A DNA stretch of 64,000 bases from Sphingopyxis panaciterrae (GCF_011762125.1 NZ_JAASQN010000002.1:894900-958899), one strand, 5' to 3'; counted from the first letter of the stretch, positions 1 to 9,158 are shown. A program made the numbers and translations. The notes: generated by a model from the sequence alone, not told the origin.

Positions 1-86
1 GCGATCCGGGCCGGGAGCCTGGCTTTCAGAAAGGAACGCACCTCGGCACGAAAGCGCTCCTCGTCTGGCGTGAAATCGAGGTTCAT
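1..86 (-). CDS. Acyl-CoA dehydrogenase, N-terminal fragment cut by the window edge
   Basis: The minus-strand reading from the ATG at 86 gives MNLDFTPDEERFRAEVRSFL and runs open off the left end. This is the typical start of the acyl-CoA dehydrogenase N-terminal helical domain. The family oxidises acyl-CoA to enoyl-CoA with FAD. Only about 28 residues are visible, so no active-site residue can be checked. The gene lies 102 bases downstream of the crotonase on the same strand and probably belongs to the same operon, which would place a dehydrogenase next to the hydratase in a beta-oxidation-like route. Confidence 0.7.
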   Translation of the reverse strand, partial: MNLDFTPDEERFRAEVRSFLKARLPARI

Positions 87-188
87 CCGAACCACCTTCT
101 TATCTGCCGCCCGAAAGCGGGCGAAACATCGGAGCGGTCATGCCCCGACCGCAGCGAAACATCGTCAATCTGAGGGGCCGGCCCGGCC

Positions 189-1001
189 CTAAGTCGCGCT
201 CCAGCGCGGAGGACGCTTTTCGATGAACGCATTGCGCCCTTCTTGCGCGTCCTTGGAGCGGATCGCTTCTTGCACGGCGGGCCGGTCCCAGATGTCGAAG
301 ATGCTGGTCGTGAGCGACGAGGCAAGGCTGGCCATCGCCGCTTCCTTGGTCGCCCGCACGGCGAGCGGGCTACAGGCGAGGATCGTCTCGGCGAGGCGGA
401 GGGCCCCTTCCATCGCATCGCCTTCGACGACTTCATTGACGACGCCCATGCGCAGCGCGTCAGCTGCTTCCAGCGTCGCCCCGGTCAGAAGCAGACCCAT
501 CGCCCGCTTCAATCCGAGCTCATGCGTGATGCGCTGGATACCGCCGGCAAGCGCAACGACGCCGACCTTCGGCTCGGGCAGCCCAAAGCGGGCGGTCTCG
601 CTGGCGACGATCAGGTCGCATGCCAGGGCGAGTTCGAAGCCTCCGCCGAACGCGTAGCCGTTCACCGCTGCGATCACAGGCTTGGTCAGGTCGAAGCGCG
701 TTGTCATCCCGCCGAACCCGGACGATGGAAGGTCCGAAGCATCGACGGGCAGAGGTTGCGTGAGATCCTGCCCGGCGCAAAAGGCGCGGTCCCCGGACCC
801 GGTGATGATGGCGACCCACGCCTCATCGTCGGCGGCGAAATCGTCGATTGCCCGGGCCAGTTCAAAATGCGCGGGAACGTGCAGCGCGTTGCGGGCCGCG
901 GGCCGTGCGATCGTGAGAATGGTTATCGGGCCGCGGCGCTCGACCACGATATGCTCGAATCCCGTCGCTTCCACATCCTTTTGCAAGGTCGAACCGGTCA
1001 T
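189..1001 (-). CDS. Enoyl-CoA hydratase/isomerase (crotonase) family protein
   Basis: A 270-residue crotonase, full length for the family. The oxyanion-hole segment FCAGQDL (about 75-80) and the GYAFGGGFELALACD segment (about 115-129) are present. Both catalytic glutamates expected for a true hydratase can be seen, at about E123 and in LPEPKVG at about E143. It therefore probably hydrates 2-enoyl-CoA rather than being an inactive paralogue. Its start overlaps the end of the flavoprotein gene by 4 bases (ATGA), so the two are translationally coupled. The substrate cannot be told from sequence alone. Context is the catabolic island with the partial acyl-CoA dehydrogenase downstream. Confidence 0.88.
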   Translation of the reverse strand: MTGSTLQKDVEATGFEHIVVERRGPITILTIARPAARNALHVPAHFELARAIDDFAADDEAWVAIITGSGDRAFCAGQDLTQPLPVDASDLPSSGFGGMTTRFDLTKPVIAAVNGYAFGGGFELALACDLIVASETARFGLPEPKVGVVALAGGIQRITHELGLKRAMGLLLTGATLEAADALRMGVVNEVVEGDAMEGALRLAETILACSPLAVRATKEAAMASLASSLTTSIFDIWDRPAVQEAIRSKDAQEGRNAFIEKRPPRWSAT

Positions 1002-1960
1002 GCGTTTTTGCCTCCTTGGTCTGGGCGAGCGCCTCGCAATCCGACAAGCCTGTCGATTGCTTCATGATATTCGCGCTCGAACTGATCGATCAGTTCGCGC
1101 GTGGGAACGACGTCGTGAATCGACCCGACGCCCTGCCCCGCGCTGAGGATGTCCTTCCAGCGCTTGGGCTCGCCGAGCACCTTGCTGATATCGACCTTGG
1201 CGCCTCCGAGGTCGCCGAAATAGCCGGGGGCCGGAATCGTCTGCTTTAGCCAGCTGCCGCCAAGTCCGTCGACCTCGTCGGTATAGACGACGTCGGTAAT
1301 ATCGGATTCGATGAGGAGCTGCTTCAGACGCTCCGACGCCGTGCTTTCGGTCGTGTTGATGAACCGCGTCCCGATATACCCCATGTCGGCGCCGGCCGCG
1401 ATCGCCCCGGCGAGCGAGGCGCCGTCACTGATACAGCCACCCAGGATGAGGGTCTTGTCCCCGACCAGCGGCCTCAACTCTCCCAGGAACGCGAACGGGT
1501 TGTACGTCCCCGAATGGCCGCCCCCGCCCGACGCGATGGCAATGATGCCGTCGACATTCGCCTCGAGCGCCTTTTGGGCATGCCGGACATTGATGACGTC
1601 ATGGAAGCACAGGCCGCCATAGGCGTGCACGGCGTCGGTGACCTCGCGCGTGATACCGATCGAGGAAATCAGGATCGGAACCTGATATTTCACCGTCAGC
1701 GCAATGTCCTCGGCCAGCCGCGCGTTCGACTTGTGAACCGAGAATTGCGTCGCCCACGGCGCGTCCGACGGCGTCAGCCGGCCGCGGATATCCTTCAGCC
1801 AATCCTCATAGCCTTCGGACGTCCGTTGATTGAAGGCCGGGAAGGAACCGACGAGGCCCGCGCGACTGGATTCGACGACGAGATCGGGGCTCGAGATCAG
1901 GAACATCGGCGAAACGATCGCCGGCATGCGAAGGCGCCCTTCGAAGGCAGCGGGAATCAT
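998..1960 (-). CDS. Nitronate monooxygenase-like NAD(P)H-dependent flavin oxidoreductase
   Basis: A 320-residue FMN TIM-barrel protein of the nitronate monooxygenase/2-nitropropane dioxygenase family. Visible signatures are SPMFLISSPDLVVESSRAG near the start, VHAYGGLCFHDV in the middle, and GGGGHSG (about 167-173), which carries the conserved His region, followed by a GG(C/I)SDG phosphate-binding turn. This branch is often found with acyl-CoA catabolic genes, where the true substrate may not be a nitronate. A GGGAGAG ribosome site precedes the ATG at 1960. It is the first gene of the unit 1960 to 1 and lies just downstream of the double operator at 2024-2057. Two paralogues sit at 23450 and 53913. 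Confidence 0.85.
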   Translation of the reverse strand: MIPAAFEGRLRMPAIVSPMFLISSPDLVVESSRAGLVGSFPAFNQRTSEGYEDWLKDIRGRLTPSDAPWATQFSVHKSNARLAEDIALTVKYQVPILISSIGITREVTDAVHAYGGLCFHDVINVRHAQKALEANVDGIIAIASGGGGHSGTYNPFAFLGELRPLVGDKTLILGGCISDGASLAGAIAAGADMGYIGTRFINTTESTASERLKQLLIESDITDVVYTDEVDGLGGSWLKQTIPAPGYFGDLGGAKVDISKVLGEPKRWKDILSAGQGVGSIHDVVPTRELIDQFEREYHEAIDRLVGLRGARPDQGGKNA

Positions 1961-2023
1961 GGCTTTCGTCTCTCCCTAGACTCGGCGTGGCGCCGGTTTG
2001 CGATGACACAGAAATATGCAATC

Positions 2024-2057
2024 TGACCTGAAAGTCAATTATATAACTTTAAAGTAT
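2024..2057. promoter_or_regulatory. Double TGACT-N4-AGTCA-type operator
   Basis: Two 14-bp inverted repeats lie upstream of the flavoprotein gene at 1960. They are TGACCTGAAAGTCA (2024-2037) and the weaker TAACTTTAAAGTAT (2044-2057). Their centres are exactly 20 bp apart. They match the palindrome at 11647-11660 and the pairs at 23225-23258 and 25605-25638. Probably the binding site of the local TetR regulator. Confidence 0.6.
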
Positions 2058-2092
2058 TATCCTTGCCGGCTTCGCGTCTGGAAGGCTTCGGC

Positions 2093-3310
2093 TCAATGAG
2101 CGGCATCGTCTGACGGCGTCGGATAAGGGGGCAAGGCGAGGAGCAGGACCGCACTCACGGCGACGAGGACGGCTGCGACGATCGAAGCCAGGACGTAATC
2201 GCCGAACTGGTCGAAAAACAGACTGAACATCTGGCCGCCGAGGGCACCGCCGATCGTGTAGCAGCAGCTCAGCAAGCCGAGCACTTCGCCGAAATGTTTC
2301 CGGTCATAAAAGCGGCTGGTGTAATAGGCGCCGAGCTCGGTCTCGGCCCCCAGGGCCAGCCCAAGGCAGATCGAGCCGATGGTCAGGACCAGCGAACCGC
2401 CGGGATAGAAGGACAGGCCGATGCCGATCGTGCCGGCGACATACCAGAGGACGCCGATCTGCGGTTTCTGGACGCGGTCGAGGAGCCAGCCCGCACCGAT
2501 GCGTCCGAAGACGCCCGCGACCGCCGCCACGACGAGAATGCGCGCGGCGTCCGACGGCTGTAGACCGCGATCGGTGACCATGGGCACGAGGCTGACAAGA
2601 AAGCCATTGAGCGCGAGCCCGCTGAGAAAGATCGCCGACAGGAGCAGGATGCCGGGCCGGCGCGAAATAACCGACAAAGCTGCGCTGCGCGTCTTCTCGG
2701 ATACGGATTTGATGCGTTCGCGGGCATCGCCCATGAACAGGAGCGCGACCGGAAGGGCACAGAGAAGGATCGCCAGTCCGAGGCCGACGCGCGCACCGCG
2801 CCACCCGAATTCGGCGATCAGCCACACCACGAGCGGCGGGATCGCCATGTTGCCGAGCGGAACACCGGTGGTGCAGATCGCGATGAGCTTGCCGCGCGAA
2901 CGCAGCGGCGCGCGGTGGGTCACGACCATCGAGTAGAGAAGCGGCGATTGCACCACGCCCGCCATGCCGATGAGGATCGTCAAAATAGCGTAAAGCGGCA
3001 GATTATCGCCGACCAGCGAGAGCGACATCATGCCGAGCCCGAACAGCAGGATTCCCGGCACGAGCACCCGCCGCGCGCCGAAGCGATCCCCCAGTCTTCC
3101 GGCAAGCGGGTACAGAACGGCAAGCGCAATCAGCGCCATCGTGACGGTCCCCATGAATTGCGAGCGGGTCCAGCCGAATTCTTTCGTGACCGGCCCCAGG
3201 AAAAAACCCTGCGAGTAGAAAATCACGGCTGCAGAAGACGGTAGCAGGGCGACAGCTCCTGCAAACGCCGTCGCGACCGGGTCGCGCCGAAATATTGTGA
3301 GGCCTGTCAT
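2093..3310 (-). CDS. MFS transporter
   Basis: About 405 residues with twelve hydrophobic segments and a central hydrophilic loop (ARERIKSVSEKTRS). Loop signatures such as YPLAGRLGDRFGARRVL and GRIGAGWLLDRV fit the Major Facilitator Superfamily, closest to oxalate/formate or monocarboxylate-type carriers. It probably imports or exports an organic acid connected to the island. ATG 3310 is preferred to the upstream ATG at 3331, because GGGAG lies 7 bases before it. It follows the PQQ dehydrogenase gene by about 65 bases on the same strand, so TonB receptor, dehydrogenase and carrier may form one uptake unit. The transported compound is not known. Confidence 0.85.
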   Translation of the reverse strand: MTGLTIFRRDPVATAFAGAVALLPSSAAVIFYSQGFFLGPVTKEFGWTRSQFMGTVTMALIALAVLYPLAGRLGDRFGARRVLVPGILLFGLGMMSLSLVGDNLPLYAILTILIGMAGVVQSPLLYSMVVTHRAPLRSRGKLIAICTTGVPLGNMAIPPLVVWLIAEFGWRGARVGLGLAILLCALPVALLFMGDARERIKSVSEKTRSAALSVISRRPGILLLSAIFLSGLALNGFLVSLVPMVTDRGLQPSDAARILVVAAVAGVFGRIGAGWLLDRVQKPQIGVLWYVAGTIGIGLSFYPGGSLVLTIGSICLGLALGAETELGAYYTSRFYDRKHFGEVLGLLSCCYTIGGALGGQMFSLFFDQFGDYVLASIVAAVLVAVSAVLLLALPPYPTPSDDAAH

Positions 3311-3376
3311 GACGCGCTCCCGTTGTTCCATACACTTGCGTTATTCGATGCTATCATCAGTTCAAATTCCGACTTT

Positions 3377-5734
3377 TCACTGCGGCAACGCATAGGCCAC
3401 CAGCCTGTCGCCGCCTCGCGCGCCCAGGGGCTTGTGCCCTCCGGCGGCGAGCAGGATGAATTGCCGGCCGCTGCCCGCATCGCGATAGGAAATGACGGGC
3501 GCGATCCCTGACGCGGGCAAGTCGGCTCCCCAGAGCTCCTTCCCGGTCGATGTATCGAAGGCGCGAAAGCGCCGGTCATTGCTGGCGCCCACGAAGGCCA
3601 GGCCCGTCCCGGTGACAAGCACGCCCCCTAGCGACGGTACGCCGATCGGCAGGGGAAGCATCGTGCGCAACCCCAAGGGGCCGGTGTCGCGGCTCGTTCC
3701 CAGCGGGCGTGACCAGAGGAGCTTGCGGGCCGACAGATCGATCGCATTGATGCGCGCCCATGGCGGTTGCTGGCACGGGACCTGAAGCGGGGAAAGAAAG
3801 CTTTGCGTTTCCACGCCATAGGGGGTGTTCGCCTGCGCCTTGATGCCCCGCATGGCGTCCATTCCCTCGCGCCCCTCGCCCATCGCGAAGGCGCCCGCCC
3901 GGTTCGCCTCGGCGCGCGGAACGAGGCGCATATAATTGGCGAGATGGGAGGTGACGGTGACGAGGACCCGCCGCGACGGGTCGATCGACACGCTGCCCCA
4001 GTTCATTCCGCCCGCGTAACCCGGATACATGATACTCGGCGTCGGTCCGGGCGGGGTCAGCGGGCCCGAATAGCGGGCGCGCTTGAAGGTGATGCGGCAC
4101 CAGAGCTGGTCGAACGGCGTGATGCCCCACATATCGGCCTCGCGAAGCGGGGCGCCCGCGAGCGACGGCATTCCCGTCGAAAAGGGTTGCGTCGGCGATA
4201 CGCGCTCGCGTGGCGGCGCTCCCTCGACGGGCACGCGCCGCTCCTCAACGCTTGTGACGGGCACGCCCGTCGCACGGTCGAGAATGAAAAGTTCGCCGCG
4301 CTTTGTCGGCTGGACGACGGCTGGAACCGGCCCCGACGCGGTCGGCATGTCGAAAAGCACCGGCTGCGAGCCGAGATCATAGTCCCAAAGATCATGGTGG
4401 GTCGTCTGGAAGACCCACCGCCGCCGTCCGGTCTCGATGTCGAGCGCCATCAACGCACTGGATATCTCGTCGTCGATCGGACGACGCTGCCGGCCATAAT
4501 GATCGGGTGTCGCATTGCCCGTCGGGACATAAATCAGGCCGAGCTTGTCGTCATACGCCATCTGGGCCCAGCTATTGGGTGTCGCCCGGGTATAGATTTC
4601 GCCGGGTGGCGGCGCGCCGATCCGGTTCGGGGCTCCGACGTCATACGCCCATGAAAGCTGGCCGGTGGTGACGTCGAACGCGCGGATCACGCCCGAGGGC
4701 TCGCCCCATTTCTGATTGTCCGCGACCGCCGCACCGACCACGACCTTGCCGCGGGCGATCGTCGGCCCGCCGTTGATGAAATAATATCCTTTCGCTACCG
4801 GGCCCAGGCCTTCGAGCAGCGAAACTTCTCCATTGCGCCCGAAATCCTGACATGGCCGGCCGCTCAGCGCATCGATCGCGATGAGGCGCGCATCGATTGT
4901 CGTCTCGAGGATCCGGGCCTGGCACGGGCCCGTCCGCGCGGTATCCCTGTGATATCCGAGGCTCCGGCAAGCGCGGAACGGCGCACGCTGGACTTCAGCC
5001 TCGGGATCGTAGCGCCACACCTGTTTGCCCGAGACGGCGTCGAGGGCCACGAGAACGTTCGTACTGTTGCAGGCATAGACGAGCTTGCCGATTTTCAGGG
5101 GCGCGATCTGGAGGTTATAGGGTTCGGCGTCGCCGAAGCTATATTCCCAGGCCGGTTTCAGTCGCGCCACATTTTCGGGCGTGATCTGCGCAAGCCGCGT
5201 ATAGCGCAGACCTTCGGGGGTGCCGCCATAATCGGTCCAGTCGTCTCCGGCGCCGGTTTCGGCGGAAGGAAAATCCGCCCGTAAGCCTGTGGGCGCAGGG
5301 GAGAAGGATGACGCGGTGACAAGACCAGCCACAGGCATGGCGAGCATCAGCAGAACCAGCGCCGCGGTTCCGCCCGACGCGGCCCTCGTCGCGGGCCGGC
5401 CGCCGAGCGCGCCCATCATGGTCAGGATGAGGAGCATCAAGCCGAGCAGAGCGAGAAGCCCGAGGCGCGGCAGCATCGCCCAGATGTCGAGCCCGCTTTC
5501 GAACCACGTCCACACCGATGTGACGAGCAGCAGCAAACCCGCACCCCCCAGCGCCCAGCGGCTTGCGCGCCAGACAGCGACGGCGAGGCCGCCCAGCCAT
5601 AGACCCGCGCCAAGATAATAGGGCGAACCGTCCGCGCTGACGAGCAGCATGCCGCCATAAAGAAATGCAGCTGCCCAAAGGCCGACCAGTACGGCCAGCG
5701 CGCGGAGCGTCATGCCGAGCTTGCCACGGGTCAC
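3377..5734 (-). CDS. Membrane-bound PQQ-dependent dehydrogenase (glucose dehydrogenase-like)
   Basis: A 785-residue quinoprotein. The first ~140 residues contain four or five transmembrane helices, then a long periplasmic eight-bladed propeller of the Gcd/quinate dehydrogenase class begins with DWTDYGGTPEGLRYTRLAQI. Other class signatures are KLVYACNSTNVLVALDAVSGK, YVPTGNATPDHYG and HHDLWDYDLGSQPVL. Members oxidise sugars, cyclitols or alcohols in the periplasm and pass electrons to ubiquinone. Length matches Gcd (about 790). It lies between the TonB receptor and the MFS gene, which suggests periplasmic oxidation of an imported compound, not necessarily glucose. No PQQ biosynthesis gene lies in this window. 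Confidence 0.9.
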   Translation of the reverse strand: MTRGKLGMTLRALAVLVGLWAAAFLYGGMLLVSADGSPYYLGAGLWLGGLAVAVWRASRWALGGAGLLLLVTSVWTWFESGLDIWAMLPRLGLLALLGLMLLILTMMGALGGRPATRAASGGTAALVLLMLAMPVAGLVTASSFSPAPTGLRADFPSAETGAGDDWTDYGGTPEGLRYTRLAQITPENVARLKPAWEYSFGDAEPYNLQIAPLKIGKLVYACNSTNVLVALDAVSGKQVWRYDPEAEVQRAPFRACRSLGYHRDTARTGPCQARILETTIDARLIAIDALSGRPCQDFGRNGEVSLLEGLGPVAKGYYFINGGPTIARGKVVVGAAVADNQKWGEPSGVIRAFDVTTGQLSWAYDVGAPNRIGAPPPGEIYTRATPNSWAQMAYDDKLGLIYVPTGNATPDHYGRQRRPIDDEISSALMALDIETGRRRWVFQTTHHDLWDYDLGSQPVLFDMPTASGPVPAVVQPTKRGELFILDRATGVPVTSVEERRVPVEGAPPRERVSPTQPFSTGMPSLAGAPLREADMWGITPFDQLWCRITFKRARYSGPLTPPGPTPSIMYPGYAGGMNWGSVSIDPSRRVLVTVTSHLANYMRLVPRAEANRAGAFAMGEGREGMDAMRGIKAQANTPYGVETQSFLSPLQVPCQQPPWARINAIDLSARKLLWSRPLGTSRDTGPLGLRTMLPLPIGVPSLGGVLVTGTGLAFVGASNDRRFRAFDTSTGKELWGADLPASGIAPVISYRDAGSGRQFILLAAGGHKPLGARGGDRLVAYALPQ

Positions 5735-5914
5735 AGCGTAACCTTTCCGAGCGCCCTGCCCTTGTTTCCTTGAAGGGTGCGGCCCGAACGAGCCGCCGGA
5801 TTGCGGACCGGCGCCTGCAAAGAAGCGCGCTTTTGCCTCCGCCTCCAGCGACAGGAGGCGGGGGTCCGCACCGGCGGGCCCCCTTTCGGATCGACCAGGC
5901 TCAAAGCCCGGTCA

Positions 5915-8239
5915 TCAAAAGCGAAACTTCGCCTGCACGCCGATCGATCGACCTTCCAGCAAAGCGCGCAACGTATAGTCGAACGCGTCCTGCACGAAGC
6001 CCTCGTTCGAGGTGTTGAGCAGGTTCCTGCCGTAGACCGAGAGTTCGGCCCGGTCGCCGGGCAGGTGCAGGGTCAGATTGGCGCTGAGGTCCTTGCGGGC
6101 GGTGAGGAAGCGCGTGTTGGCATCGTTCGCCGGCCCCCGCGAGCGGTAGCTGTAATTGACGCTCCCTTCCAGGCGCATGTCGTTCGGGAGCGCGGTCGTA
6201 TAGGCCGCGCCGATATTATAGTTCCAGGGCGCCGTCCGCGGCGGGACAAGGCCATAGTCGATGCTGTCGATGCGGCCGTCGCCGTTGAGGTCGAACGTCA
6301 CATTCTTGTATTGAACGTCCACATAGCCAAGGTTGCCGGTCAGCTCGAGCCCGCGCACGGGAATGACGGTCAACTCGGCCTCGAACCCGAGAATGGTGGC
6401 GTCGGTCGCATTCGCGACGACGGACACGGTGCCCTGAGTCACCGATGCCACGGTGATGTCGCGTTGCAGGTCGCTGACGTCACTCAGATAGACCGATCCA
6501 TTCAGGCGGACCTTGCGATCGAAGAGATCGGATTTGAACCCTACTTCGTAGGACCAGACCGTTTCGACGTCGAAAAACGGATCGGATGCCGGGACGGTGT
6601 TCGCCGGGACCACCGGAGTGACCCCGGGAGCCGAGGCGTTCGCGGCGTTCGAGCGGACATTATAACCACCGTTCCGAACGCCCTCGCTGACGCTCGCGAA
6701 AATCAGGACATTCTCTTCGGGCTTGTAGTTTATGCCGAACTTAGGGGTGAACGAGGGCCATTTGTGCTTCGCATAATAGGGCGGCGGACCGCCGGGTACG
6801 TCGCAGGACTTCGTCACGAAACTGCAGGTGCTGTTGTTGTTCGTCGGCTGCAGATAGACGATCGCATCCTTGGTTTCGCTCGTATATCGCCCGCCAAGCG
6901 TGAACGACAGGCGATCGGACGCATGATACTCGCCCTGAGCGAAAATTCCGATCGATTCCTGACGGACGTCTCCCCCGTAAGTCCGGTTGATCGTTGCATT
7001 CAGGATCTGCCGATCCTGCAGATAGAAATATTTCTGCTTGAAATAATATAGCCCGGCGGTGAGATCGAGATTGCCGAACCGCCCGGCGTAGCGAAGCTCG
7101 TCGCTGTACTGATGCTGGTCCAGATAGTCGGTATTGTCGAAGATATAGGCCGGCGTGCCGTCATAGTCGCTTTGAAACTCGTTCTTCAGCTCGCGATAGT
7201 TGAAGAGATTTGTGATGACGCCATCGCCGAAGGCGACGTCGATCTGGGTCTCCGACGTGATCGAGAAATAATCGGTCCGCGTATAGCCGGGATTTCCCTG
7301 CAAATTCTCGAAATCGGGGTCGCGCGGCACCGCACCTTGCGGCAGATTCTGGAACACCGAGCCGTCGCCCCGGGTTCGGCCGCGTTCGGCAATGACCGTC
7401 TGCGTTACTGCATCGCCGAGCTTGAGAACGACCGTCGGCCGGATAAACCAATTCTCCTCGCGACCCATCTTGCGGCCCAGCGACGGATTGTCGAACCAGC
7501 CGCGATCGTTCCGATAATAGCCGGAAAGCTTGGCAAGGAGCCTGTCTTCGATGATCGGCCCCTCGACGCTGGCCGCAACATTATATTCGGGCCCGGTTTC
7601 GACGCTCGCCTGACCATAGACCGAGAATTTGTTTCCAGGTCGCCGCGTCGTGAGGAGCACGGCGCCGCCGGTCACATTTCGTCCCTGCAACGTGCCCTGC
7701 GGCCCGCGCAGAATCTCGATGCCTTCCAGGTCGAACGTGTCGAAATTGGTGCCGGCATTGACGCCGAGATAGACCCCATCGACGAAGACGCCGACCGCCG
7801 GCTGCGAATCGGGATTGCCCGAAGCGGTACCGAGACCGCGGATATTGGACGACGCATAACCGCGCGCACCGCCGTTGGGGCCAAGCGAAACGCCGGGCGC
7901 GCGGATCGCGATATCGGTCAGGTTCTGAAAATGCGTTTGCTCAAGCTGGGCGGATCCGAGGGCCGTCACGGATACCGGAACGTCCTGCAGCCGCTCCGCA
8001 CGATTTTTCTTCTGTGCGGTGACGATGATGTCCTGCACGCCATCACTCTGGCCAGATCCAGCCGTCTCGGCTTCGACCTGGCCGGCTTCGACCTGCCCGG
8101 CTTCGACTTGGCCGGCTTCGGCATCCGCCTTGTCGGCAAGCTGCGCCCAGGCCGCCTGCGGCCCGCATAGCAAGGCGAACCCCAGGACGGGAACCGCGGA
8201 ACGCAGCAGCTTGGCCTTCCGGCGCGTCATCATGATCAT
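5915..8239 (-). CDS. TonB-dependent outer-membrane receptor
   Basis: A 774-residue receptor with a signal peptide ending AAWAQ and a TonB box/plug start DIIVTAQKKNRAERLQDVPV at about 68-87. The plug contains the conserved IEILRGPQGTLQGRN motif, a 22-strand barrel follows, and the chain ends in an aromatic residue (QAKFRF). These receptors actively import siderophores or, in sphingomonads, many carbon compounds. The first ATG (8239) has GGGAG six bases upstream; ATG 8230 is an alternative. Three AGQVE repeats lie between the signal peptide and the TonB box. The operator at 8320-8333 lies in the upstream gap. It is probably the first gene of the receptor/PQQ dehydrogenase/MFS unit. Confidence 0.92.
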   Translation of the reverse strand: MIMMTRRKAKLLRSAVPVLGFALLCGPQAAWAQLADKADAEAGQVEAGQVEAGQVEAETAGSGQSDGVQDIIVTAQKKNRAERLQDVPVSVTALGSAQLEQTHFQNLTDIAIRAPGVSLGPNGGARGYASSNIRGLGTASGNPDSQPAVGVFVDGVYLGVNAGTNFDTFDLEGIEILRGPQGTLQGRNVTGGAVLLTTRRPGNKFSVYGQASVETGPEYNVAASVEGPIIEDRLLAKLSGYYRNDRGWFDNPSLGRKMGREENWFIRPTVVLKLGDAVTQTVIAERGRTRGDGSVFQNLPQGAVPRDPDFENLQGNPGYTRTDYFSITSETQIDVAFGDGVITNLFNYRELKNEFQSDYDGTPAYIFDNTDYLDQHQYSDELRYAGRFGNLDLTAGLYYFKQKYFYLQDRQILNATINRTYGGDVRQESIGIFAQGEYHASDRLSFTLGGRYTSETKDAIVYLQPTNNNSTCSFVTKSCDVPGGPPPYYAKHKWPSFTPKFGINYKPEENVLIFASVSEGVRNGGYNVRSNAANASAPGVTPVVPANTVPASDPFFDVETVWSYEVGFKSDLFDRKVRLNGSVYLSDVSDLQRDITVASVTQGTVSVVANATDATILGFEAELTVIPVRGLELTGNLGYVDVQYKNVTFDLNGDGRIDSIDYGLVPPRTAPWNYNIGAAYTTALPNDMRLEGSVNYSYRSRGPANDANTRFLTARKDLSANLTLHLPGDRAELSVYGRNLLNTSNEGFVQDAFDYTLRALLEGRSIGVQAKFRF
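8064..8125 (-). repeat. 15-bp tandem repeat coding AGQVE in the receptor
   Basis: About three and a half copies of a 15-bp unit (plus-strand form close to CGGCTTCGACCTGGC) code for EAGQVEAGQVEAGQVEAE just after the signal peptide. The unit is a multiple of three, so slippage would lengthen or shorten the linker without breaking the frame. Confidence 0.75.
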
Positions 8240-8319
8240 TCTCCATCTCCCTTGTCTTATCGTTGGGCCGCCCTGCGCCTAATAGACAGGCACGGGATCG
8301 AATCGTAAGTTAGATAATC

Positions 8320-8333
8320 TGACTATGAAGTCA
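8320..8333. promoter_or_regulatory. TGACT-N4-AGTCA operator before the TonB receptor
   Basis: TGACTATGAAGTCA has both 5-bp half sites perfect. It lies about 80 bp upstream of the receptor start at 8239 and just beyond the end of the SDR gene at 8376. Same motif as at 11647-11660. No second copy with 20-bp spacing is evident here. Confidence 0.65.
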
Positions 8334-8375
8334 ATACGTATGAATCGGGCCGCGCCATTCGCTTGGCGCGGCGCG

Positions 8376-9158
8376 CTAGCTCGAGAAGGCATATCCGCCG
8401 TTTACCGGGTAGGTCTGGCCCGTAATCCAGCTTCCGGCACCCGATGCCAGGAAGAGAATGAGGCCCGCGGCGTCCGAAGGTTCGCCCAGACGCCGGATCA
8501 CATAGGATTTAAGGATTTTACCGAGCGCCCCCTCGTCGATCATCGACGCAACGCCGGGCGTGCGGACTGTCGAAAGCGCGACGCAATTGGCGGTAATATC
8601 GTAGCGTCCGACCGCCTTCGCGATCGCGCGCATGAAGCCCGCTGCGCCGGCCTTCGCGCCCGAGTATGCCGCTAGATGCGGTTCACCGACGCGGCCGGCG
8701 TCGGAAATGACGGTGATGATGCGTCCGCCGCGGTGCTGCGTCATCGACGGCAGCACCGCCCTGCAACAGTTCATGACGCCGTTGAAGTTTGTCGAGATGA
8801 ACGGTTCCCATTCCTCGGGCGATGTTTCCCAAAATGGTTTCGGGCTGATGTTCGGGTCCGACGGTCCGGCGTTGCCCGCATTGTTCACCAAAATGTCGAT
8901 GCGTCCGAAGCGCGCCACGGCTTCACCGGCCATCGCCTCGACGCTTGCGAGATCTGTAATGTCGGCCTGCTGGGCCATTGCCACGCCGCCCAGCGCTTCG
9001 ATTTCCTCGGCGACAGCCTGGGCGCGATCCGCGTGAAAATCATTCACCACGACGCTCGCGCCAGCCTGCGCCATGAGCATCGCGGTTGCCCGCCCGACGC
9101 CCTGCCCGCCGCCGGTCACGAGAGCGATCTTACCGGTCAAATCCAATATGCTGTCCAT
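8376..9158 (-). CDS. SDR family oxidoreductase
   Basis: A 260-residue classical short-chain dehydrogenase. The NAD(P) motif TGGGQGVG lies near residue 15, NNAG near 90, and the catalytic region is AYSGAKAG, with Tyr and Lys in the Y-x3-K spacing. It ends with a PVNGGYAFSS tail. It probably oxidises or reduces a hydroxyl or keto group, perhaps on an acyl-CoA intermediate. ATG 9158 (MDSILDLTGK) is preferred to 9170 because of GGGAAGAG placed upstream. It is transcribed divergently from the gene at 9591, and two or three operator copies lie in the shared gap. Confidence 0.88.
   Translation of the reverse strand: MDSILDLTGKIALVTGGGQGVGRATAMLMAQAGASVVVNDFHADRAQAVAEEIEALGGVAMAQQADITDLASVEAMAGEAVARFGRIDILVNNAGNAGPSDPNISPKPFWETSPEEWEPFISTNFNGVMNCCRAVLPSMTQHRGGRIITVISDAGRVGEPHLAAYSGAKAGAAGFMRAIAKAVGRYDITANCVALSTVRTPGVASMIDEGALGKILKSYVIRRLGEPSDAAGLILFLASGAGSWITGQTYPVNGGYAFSS

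Noticed and set aside
5777..7051. A 424-codon plus-strand open frame
   Set aside because: Antisense to the TonB receptor, whose motifs are certain.
8064..8125. Short tandem repeats as a possible CRISPR array
   Set aside because: Units are contiguous without spacers and code for AGQVE in frame. No CRISPR repeats or cas genes were seen in the window.
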